This document shows, piece by piece, positions 58,034-64,000 of a DNA stretch of 64,000 bases. The DNA is from Oxalobacter formigenes (GTDB taxonomy: Bacteria; Pseudomonadota; Gammaproteobacteria; Burkholderiales; Burkholderiaceae_D): the NCBI RefSeq assembly GCF_002127965.1, contig NZ_CP018787.1, positions 2,108,001 to 2,172,000 of the forward strand. Direction: 5' to 3'. The number at the start of each line of letters is the position of its first letter. Position 1 is the stretch's first letter. A model generated the notes under the pieces. The model did not search any database. It saw nothing but the letters and a program-made list of their open reading frames with translations, and was not told the origin of the DNA. Both the position numbers and the translations under genes were made by a program.

Positions 58034-59138
58034 ATGGAAGCAGAACGTCTCAATTCAATTACCCACCGTATCTCAGACCTGACCGAACGTGAAACTGCCT
58101 TACGGGGGTATCTTTGACTTCGCTGCCAAGTCAGACAAGCTTGAGCAGGTAAACGCCGAACTGGAAGACCCGGACGTCTGGAACGATCCGAAAAAGGCAC
58201 AGGATCTCGGCAAGGAAAAAAAATCCCTTGAAAACGTCGTTCTTTCCCTCACCCGGATCAAATCCGGCCTGGATGACGCGGCCGAACTTTTCGAAATGGC
58301 AAAGGAAGAACAGGACGACGATACGTTGAAAGCGGTCGACGACGACACGCTGGAGCTGCTTGACCAGATCGAAAAACTCGAATTCCGCCGGATGTTTTCC
58401 AATCCGATGGACCCGTGCAACTGTTTCATCGACATTCAGGCCGGTGCAGGCGGTACCGAAGCGCAGGACTGGGCTTCGATGATTCTCCGCCAATACCTCC
58501 GTTACTGTGAACGCAAGGGCTTCAATGCGACGATTCTGGAACAGTCCGACGGTGAAGTCGCCGGCATCAAGACCGCAACGATCAAGGTCGAGGGCGATTA
58601 CGCCTACGGCTATCTCCGGACGGAAACCGGCGTTCACCGCCTTGTGCGGAAATCGCCTTTCGATTCGTCCAACGGCCGCCACACGTCTTTTTGCAGTCTT
58701 TTCGTGTATCCGGAAGTCGATGATTCCATTGAAATCGACATCAATCCGGCAGACGTTCGCGTCGATACCTACCGTGCCTCCGGTGCGGGGGGACAGCACA
58801 TCAACAAAACGGACTCCGCCGTCCGGCTGACGCATGCCCCGACCGGTATTGTCGTCCAGTGCCAGAACGACCGGAGCCAGCACCGAAACCGTGCCGACGC
58901 ATGGGAAATGCTGAAGTCACGCCTGTTCGAGCTGGAACTGCGCAAACGCATGAGCGAACAGCAAAAACTGGAAGATTCCAAGACCGACGTAGGCTGGGGT
59001 CACCAGATCCGTTCCTACGTGCTGGACAACTCGCGCATCAAGGATTTGAGAACCAACCATGAAACGGGTAATACGAAAGCCGTTCTGGATGGCGATCTGG
59101 ACGATTTCATTCTCGAATCGTTGAAACAGGGTGTATAA
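58034..59138 (+). CDS. prfB: Peptide chain release factor 2, with programmed +1 frameshift
   Basis: RF2 ends translation at UGA and UAA. The reading frame starts at ATG 58034 and runs 27 codons to an in-frame TGA at 58115-58117, then must shift +1 to continue at GAC (58116). The complete protein has 367 residues with RKSPFDS (stop-codon recognition) and [16 protein letters not shown] (peptidyl hydrolysis). The shift lets RF2 regulate itself: low RF2 stalls at UGA and promotes shifting. lysS follows by 50 bases, the conserved prfB-lysS pair. Confidence 0.97.
58103..58118 (+). promoter_or_regulatory. prfB +1 frameshift signal
   Basis: An internal Shine-Dalgarno-like GGGGG (about 58104-58108) stands just before TAT CTT TGA C, the classic RF2 autoregulation signal with CTT as the slip codon and TGA followed by C. 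Confidence 0.95.
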
Positions 59139-59188
59139 AGAACTTTAAAGAACGTTTTTTCCCAAATAGACAGAACTTACATCGCATC

Positions 59189-60724
59189 ATGACCACGCAA
59201 ACACAAAACAACGAACCTGCGGCCCCCGCCCAGGATGAAAATTCCATCATGGCCGAACGCCGTGCCAAACTGGCTGCCCTTCGCGAACAGGGCGTCGCCT
59301 ATCCAAACGATTTCCGTCCTAAAAACAAGGCTGACGATATTCATGCCCAATACGACGGAATGGATAACGAAGCGCTCGAAGCAGCCAAAATCGAGGTTTG
59401 TGTTGCAGGTCGCATGATGCTGAAGCGGGTCATGGGAAAAGCGTCTTTCGCGACCTTGCAGGATGCTTCCGGTTTGCAGGCCAACGGCCGTATCCAGCTT
59501 TTCCTGTCCAACGACGCAACCGGCAAGGAAGCACATGATGCGTTCAAACGTTACGACATTGGCGACATTCTCGGTGCAACGGGCACCCTGTTCAAAACCA
59601 GAACCGGTGAACTCTCCGTTCGTGTGTCCGAAGTTCGCCTGATCACGAAATCGGTTCGCCCCTTGCCGGACAAATTCCACGGCCTGTCCGATCAGGAACT
59701 CAAATACCGCCAGCGTTACGTCGATCTGATCATGAGCGAGGAAACGCGCAAAACATTCAAGGCAAGAACGGCAGCGATTGCCTCCATTCGCCGTTTCATG
59801 GGCGACAACGGCTTTATGGAAGTCGAAACCCCGATGCTGCACGCGATTCCGGGCGGCGCCGCAGCCAAACCGTTCATCACTTATCACAATGCGCTGGATA
59901 TGCAAATGTTCATGCGTATCGCTCCGGAACTGTACCTGAAACGTTTGCTGGTCGGCGGTTTCGAACGGGTGTTTGAGCTGAACCGCAACTTCCGCAACGA
60001 AGGTGTTTCCCCGCGCCATAATCCTGAATTCACGATGATGGAATTCTATGCCGCCTACGTCGATTACAAGTGGCTGATGGACTTTACCGAAACGGTTATC
60101 CGTCAGGCCGTCGTCGATACCTACGGTACCCCTGTCATCACGTATCAGGGCAAGGAACTGGACTTCTCCAAACCATTCCGTCGTTTCACTATTCTGGAAG
60201 CGATTTCCAAATACGCGCCACACTACACTTTAGAACAGTTGAACGATGCCGACTTCCTGCGTGCCGAACTCAAAAAATTCGGCGTCAAACTCCTGCCGAC
60301 CGCTGGCGTGGGTGCCCTGCAACTCGCCCTGTTCGAAGAAACGGCCGAAGCGAAACTCTGGGAACCGACTTACATCATCGACTACCCTGTCGAAGTATCA
60401 CCACTGGCCCGCGCGTCCGATACCCGCGAAGGCATTACGGAACGCTTCGAGCTCTTCATGGTCGGCCGTGAAATCGCCAACGGTTTCTCCGAACTGAACG
60501 ATCCGGAAGACCAGTCTGCCCGTTTCATGAAACAGGTCGAAGCCAAGGACGCCGGTGACGAGGAAGCCATGTATTACGATTCCGATTACATCCGCGCGCT
60601 GGAATACGGCATGCCACCTGCTGGCGGCTGCGGCATCGGTATCGACCGTCTCGTCATGCTGCTGACCGACTCTCCCAACATCCGTGACGTCATCCTGTTC
60701 CCGCACATGCGCCGGGAAGACTGA
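59189..60724 (+). CDS. lysS: Lysyl-tRNA synthetase, class II
   Basis: The 511-residue enzyme charges tRNA-Lys. An OB-fold anticodon-binding domain (about 60-185) precedes the class II catalytic core: motif 2 [20 protein letters not shown] near residue 262 and motif 3 [14 protein letters not shown] near 488. Length matches E. coli LysS (505). It lies downstream of prfB and is followed by a strong terminator. Confidence 0.97.
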   Translation: MTTQTQNNEPAAPAQDENSIMAERRAKLAALREQGVAYPNDFRPKNKADDIHAQYDGMDNEALEAAKIEVCVAGRMMLKRVMGKASFATLQDASGLQANGRIQLFLSNDATGKEAHDAFKRYDIGDILGATGTLFKTRTGELSVRVSEVRLITKSVRPLPDKFHGLSDQELKYRQRYVDLIMSEETRKTFKARTAAIASIRRFMGDNGFMEVETPMLHAIPGGAAAKPFITYHNALDMQMFMRIAPELYLKRLLVGGFERVFELNRNFRNEGVSPRHNPEFTMMEFYAAYVDYKWLMDFTETVIRQAVVDTYGTPVITYQGKELDFSKPFRRFTILEAISKYAPHYTLEQLNDADFLRAELKKFGVKLLPTAGVGALQLALFEETAEAKLWEPTYIIDYPVEVSPLARASDTREGITERFELFMVGREIANGFSELNDPEDQSARFMKQVEAKDAGDEEAMYYDSDYIRALEYGMPPAGGCGIGIDRLVMLLTDSPNIRDVILFPHMRRED

Positions 60725-61055
60725 TTCACGAGTTAACGACAAAAAAGCCGGCATTTTCGCCGGCTTTTATTTTGCTTTCCATAAATATCAATACCCCTCT
60801 GACTGAGATCAAAACCGGCGCGTCATTCCCTCATTAAGATGGAAGAATGAAAGAAATTGCAGGGAGCGTTTGTCCTGTCACTTTCATTGAAAAATTTCAG
60901 CTTTCTGCAAGAAAGTTTCTTTTGATGTAACATGTTCTTACCCTAATGATCAGTTCGCCGATGGGCCGGACAAGGAAAAAATTGACCCCTCATCATCCGC
61001 GCACGATCGTTTCAAGACCAAAACACGTTACGTACCTTTTATGATTGGAAAGAAA
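60725..61055. other. Intergenic region lysS - dps
   Basis: After the lysS terminator, about 280 bases lead to dps and should hold its promoter. A TTGATG (60922) with TAATGA 16 bases later is a weak candidate. No clear operator or small RNA is visible. Confidence 0.35.
60741..60773 (+). terminator. Terminator after lysS
   Basis: AAAAGCCGGC and GCCGGCTTTT form a stem with a six-base loop, followed by ATTTTG. It lies 17 bases past the lysS stop. Confidence 0.93.
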
Positions 61056-61643
61056 ATGTCCACGAAACAGTCCGTCGCAACAGGTAGCAAGACCGCCAAC
61101 AAAATTGAATTATCGAGGTCCTCCATGAAAAAATCAAATCCGGTTTCCCGCTTGAACACCACTTCCGACCTCTCTGCGGAAGGCATCACCAAAATCCAGC
61201 AGGCATTGAACCCCATGCTGGCGGATGTTTTCGCACTGTACATGAAAACCAAGAATTTCCACTGGCACATGAGCGGCCCACATTTCCGTGATTACCACCT
61301 GCTGTTCGACGAACATGCCGACCAGATTTTCGCCATGACTGACGACATCGCCGAACGCGTCAGAAAACTGGGAGCCATCACACTGCATTCCATCGGTGAA
61401 GTTTCCAGGTTGCAACGCATTCGCGACAACAACGAACCTTACGTCGATCCACTGGACATGTTGATCGAGCTCAAAGACGACAATCTGAGCCTGTTGGGTT
61501 CGATGCGCAAGGCACACGAAGTCTGCGACAAATTCGAAGATGTCGCCACTGCCAGCCTGATCGAAAACTGGATCGATGAAACGGAAAGACGAATCTGGTT
61601 CCTTTTCGAAGCGGCACAGGACATGGATTCAACCGGACATTAA
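61056..61643 (+). CDS. dps: Dps-family ferritin-like protein
   Basis: The 195-residue protein forms a 12-subunit shell that binds DNA and oxidises iron with peroxide. Ferroxidase residues are seen in KTKNFHWHMSGPHFRDYH and LLFDEHADQIFAMTDDIAERV. The N-terminal tail of about 40 residues is Lys/Ser-rich and could bind DNA. ATG at 61056 has GGAAAG upstream; ATG at 61041 would add five residues. It is monocistronic with its own terminator. Stress or stationary-phase control is expected for the family but no site is visible. Confidence 0.94.
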   Translation: MSTKQSVATGSKTANKIELSRSSMKKSNPVSRLNTTSDLSAEGITKIQQALNPMLADVFALYMKTKNFHWHMSGPHFRDYHLLFDEHADQIFAMTDDIAERVRKLGAITLHSIGEVSRLQRIRDNNEPYVDPLDMLIELKDDNLSLLGSMRKAHEVCDKFEDVATASLIENWIDETERRIWFLFEAAQDMDSTGH

Positions 61644-62057
61644 TCAAGACTTTTCCTTCTCTTTTTCCATTAAACGGAATGGTTACCACCATTCCGTTTT
61701 TTTATGCGTGACGATAATCCCTCCTTTCTCACCTGTTTTCCATGCTATTTTTCAACGGATTCTGAAATTTTCCCTGCGAAAATTTTCCGTCAAAACCTTT
61801 CATTTTCCCAAGCAACCTGACCGGTTTAATCCCTTTCCTTTTAATGAAGCTCAAAGGGTGAAATGACAGTCCGGGTAAATTAAACCCGTTCGTTTACACG
61901 ATTTTTCCGTTTTGCATTTTCTGAAACACATTCCGTCACTATCCGGAAACTTCAGTTGCTGCATCACCAATACGGAAAAACAAAAAACGCCCGTATTTGA
62001 CAGACATGTCTTTACGGACACAAGTGTTATTAACCGTTAAGCAAACTGGAGGCTTCA
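61644..62057. other. Intergenic region dps - gadB
   Basis: The 414 bases hold the dps terminator, then an A+T-rich leader before gadB. A short inverted repeat CGGGT/ACCCG lies near 61873-61889. It probably contains the gadB promoter, but no confident hexamers or acid-response box could be recognised. Confidence 0.4.
61672..61703 (+). terminator. Terminator after dps
   Basis: AAACGGAATGG and CCATTCCGTTT form an 11-bp stem with a six-base loop followed by TTTT. It lies 29 bases past the dps stop. Confidence 0.93.
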
Positions 62058-63455
62058 ATGGCATACCTAAGCAATACCGATCTGACTCGTAACGATCCGA
62101 TTTTCGGCTCTCCCTTCGTTTCGAAGGCCGCCAACAAAAAGACCTTCCCGAATGACGAGCAAAATGCTTACGACGTTTATCAGGTCGTTCACGACGAATT
62201 GTATCTGGACGGCAATGCCCGCCAGAATCTGGCCACCTTTTGCCAGACCTTCGAAGAAGAAGAACTTCACGCACTGATGGACCTGTCGATCGACAAGAAC
62301 ATGATCGACAAGGATGAATATCCCCAGACAGCGGCCATCGAAAATTATTGCGTCCACATGATCGCCGATCTGTGGAATGCACCGGATTCCGCCACCACCA
62401 TCGGTACCTCGACCGTCGGTTCAAGTGAAGCCTGTATGCTGGGCGGTCTGGCTGCCCTGTGGCGCTGGCGCGCGAAACGGAAAGCGGCTGGCAAACCGAT
62501 CGACAAACCCAACATGGTTTGCGGTCCCGTTCAGGTTTGCTGGCTGAAATTCGCCCGTTACTGGGACATCGAAATCCGTGAAATGCCGATGCGTGACAAC
62601 CACTACGTCATGGCACCGGAAGACATGCTCTCGATGGTCGATGAAAACACCATTGTCGTCGTACCGACTCTGGGCCAGACGTATACCGGCCTGTACGAAC
62701 CGGTCAAACCGCTGGCAGACGCACTGGACAAATTGCAGACTGAAAAAGGTCTGGACATCGACATTCACGTCGACGGTGCCAGCGGCGGCTTCCTTGCCCC
62801 GTTCTGTGCTCCGGAAATGGTATGGGACTTCCGCCTGCCACGCGTGAAATCCATCAGCACCTCCGGCCACAAATTCGGTCTGGCTCCTTTGGGGGTAGGC
62901 TGGGTTGTCTGGCGCGAAACGAAAGACCTGCCGGAAGGCCTGATTTTCCACGTCAACTATCTCGGTGGCGATCTGCCGACCTTCGCACTGAACTTCTCCC
63001 GTCCTGCCGGACAGGTCATCTGCCAGTACTACAACCTGCTGCGTCTGGGCAAGGAAGGTTATCAGCGCATTCATGGCGATTGCTACAAGACGGCACAGAT
63101 GCTGGCGGAAGGCCTGCAAATGATCGGACCATTCGAAATGATCCACAGCGGCAAGGAACAGGAAGGCATCCCTGCCCTGACCTGGAAGATCAAGGATGGC
63201 GCGAAAACCAATTACAGCCTGTACGATCTGGCGGACCACCTGAGAACCCGCGGCTGGCTCGTCCCGGCTTACTCGCTGCCACCTCATGCCGACAACATCA
63301 TTGTCCAGCGCATTCTGGTCAAACAGGGTCTGTCTGCCGATATGGCTTCCCTGCTTCTCGAAGACTTCAAACGCTCCATCGACTTCTTCGACAGCCATCA
63401 GCCACACGGCTTTACCGGCAAGGAAGCCCAGATGGGCAACCATAGCGGCAGATAA
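62058..63455 (+). CDS. gadB: Glutamate decarboxylase
   Basis: The 465-residue PLP enzyme turns glutamate into GABA and CO2, consuming a proton. [16 protein letters not shown] and [18 protein letters not shown] with the PLP lysine near residue 272 are typical, and [19 protein letters not shown] follows. The length equals E. coli GadA/B (466), and the C-terminal ...[15 protein letters not shown] is close to the pH-switch tail ending in His-x-x-x of E. coli GadB. The next gene is a glutaminase, as in acid-resistance loci. The antiporter gadC is not in the window and may lie beyond. Confidence 0.96.
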   Translation: MAYLSNTDLTRNDPIFGSPFVSKAANKKTFPNDEQNAYDVYQVVHDELYLDGNARQNLATFCQTFEEEELHALMDLSIDKNMIDKDEYPQTAAIENYCVHMIADLWNAPDSATTIGTSTVGSSEACMLGGLAALWRWRAKRKAAGKPIDKPNMVCGPVQVCWLKFARYWDIEIREMPMRDNHYVMAPEDMLSMVDENTIVVVPTLGQTYTGLYEPVKPLADALDKLQTEKGLDIDIHVDGASGGFLAPFCAPEMVWDFRLPRVKSISTSGHKFGLAPLGVGWVVWRETKDLPEGLIFHVNYLGGDLPTFALNFSRPAGQVICQYYNLLRLGKEGYQRIHGDCYKTAQMLAEGLQMIGPFEMIHSGKEQEGIPALTWKIKDGAKTNYSLYDLADHLRTRGWLVPAYSLPPHADNIIVQRILVKQGLSADMASLLLEDFKRSIDFFDSHQPHGFTGKEAQMGNHSGR

Positions 63456-63513
63456 GGGACACCTTTGGCAATGCAGGGGAAATAAACGAAAACATTCTTG
63501 TAAAGGTAAAAAA

Positions 63514-64000
63514 ATGAGCGTCAATCAAAATCAGGAGCAAAGGAAACAGGTGTTGGACTTTATGACCTCTGCTCACCAGACTTTTTCTTCAGACAAGGGC
63601 GGAGCGAACGCCAGTTACATTCCGTATCTGGCTTCCGTCCCGTCCGATCTGTTCGGTATCGCCATTTCGTTCCCTGACGGTCAGGTGCTCGAAGTCGGCG
63701 ATACGAAATATGAATTCGCCATCGAATCCATTTCGAAAGTATTCACACTGGCGAAAGTGCTGGAAGAAATCGGCAAGGACAAGTTCCTCGCCACAATCGG
63801 TTCCGACGCGACTGGCGAACCGTTCAATTCGGTCATTGCACTGGAACTGCACAAGGAACATCCGAGTAATCCGTTCGACAATGCCGGCGCGATTGCCACG
63901 GTCAGCCTGTTGAATGCCAAATCGGCAGACGATCGCTGGAACCAGATCATCAGTACCTACAGCCTGTTTGCCGGCCGTGATCTGACCGTCAATGAAGAAG
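63514..64000 (+). CDS. glsA: Glutaminase A (partial, runs off the window)
   Basis: The first 162 codons show the beta-lactamase-like glutaminase fold: GGANASYIPYLASVP, the catalytic SISKVFTLAKVLEEIG with the Ser-x-x-Lys pair, and NPFDNAGAIATVSLL. Glutaminase makes glutamate and ammonia from glutamine; the ammonia takes up protons and the glutamate feeds GadB. AAAGG precedes ATG at 63514. It follows gadB by 58 bases and is probably co-transcribed. Confidence 0.95.
   Translation, partial: MSVNQNQEQRKQVLDFMTSAHQTFSSDKGGANASYIPYLASVPSDLFGIAISFPDGQVLEVGDTKYEFAIESISKVFTLAKVLEEIGKDKFLATIGSDATGEPFNSVIALELHKEHPSNPFDNAGAIATVSLLNAKSADDRWNQIISTYSLFAGRDLTVNEE

Noticed and set aside
59177-60223. 348-codon minus-strand frame opposite lysS
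   Set aside because: Antisense shadow of the lysyl-tRNA synthetase gene.
62421-63524. 367-codon minus-strand frame opposite gadB
   Set aside because: Antisense shadow of glutamate decarboxylase; no motif or start signal.
1-64000. CRISPR arrays and insertion sequences
   Set aside because: No regularly spaced repeats, transposase frames or IS-like terminal repeats were seen anywhere in the window.

Overview
The window reads as a piece of a betaproteobacterial (Burkholderiales) chromosome. The evidence is gene order: rpsB-tsf-pyrH-frr-uppS-cdsA-dxr-rseP-bamA-ompH-lpxD-fabZ-lpxA-lpxB-rnhB in one run, tig-clpP-clpX-lon in another, ppsA and ppsR divergent, a solitary RnfB-type ferredoxin next to nth, and prfB-lysS. 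Moderate base composition, the gadB-glsA pair and a small-genome style suggest a host- or gut-associated Oxalobacteraceae such as Oxalobacter. That genus call is inference only.

Layout. Positions 1-4396 are the end of an integrated phage-like element, more A+T-rich than the rest. It has tightly overlapping small zinc-ribbon genes, a methyltransferase, an ssb split by a -1 frameshift, an excisionase and a tyrosine integrase that points at the 3' end of a tRNA-Ser(GGA) gene. From 4397 to 16.9 kb lie central metabolism and housekeeping genes (acs, class I fumarase, murI, a lysozyme-inhibitor lipoprotein, a metallo-beta-lactamase-fold/thiamine-binding pair, the SPFH/NfeD pair, ppsA/ppsR, a PIG-L deacetylase). 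From 16.9 to 31.4 kb is a minus-strand cluster for translation, isoprenoid and phospholipid synthesis, lipid A and outer-membrane assembly. From 31.6 to 39.2 kb are nnr and the trigger factor/Clp/Lon proteostasis block. From 39.5 to 44.7 kb are an iron-sulfur redox group with a Fur-box-like site, then nth, rluB and scpB. An 8.8-kb gene for a cyclic beta-1,2-glucan synthase fills 45.2-54.0 kb. The last 10 kb carry a YeiH-type permease, a DUF2569 protein, xthA, an AEC transporter, prfB with its programmed +1 frameshift, lysS, dps, gadB and the start of glsA, which runs off the window.

Themes. Envelope building dominates (bamA, ompH, lpxA/B/D, fabZ, cdsA, uppS, dxr, rseP, murI, cyclic glucan). 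Stress functions are spread along the window: Dps, GadB with glutaminase for acid, lysozyme inhibitor, Lon/Clp. The most unusual sequence lies in the phage-like end. The ssb gene has an in-frame A_AAA_AAG heptamer exactly where a -1 shift restores full-length SSB. Two gene junctions share a repeat that encodes the C-terminal tail of one protein and supplies the ribosome-binding site of the next gene. Another 16-bp repeat brackets the methyltransferase gene. I found no CRISPR array, insertion sequence or clearly new multi-gene defence system.
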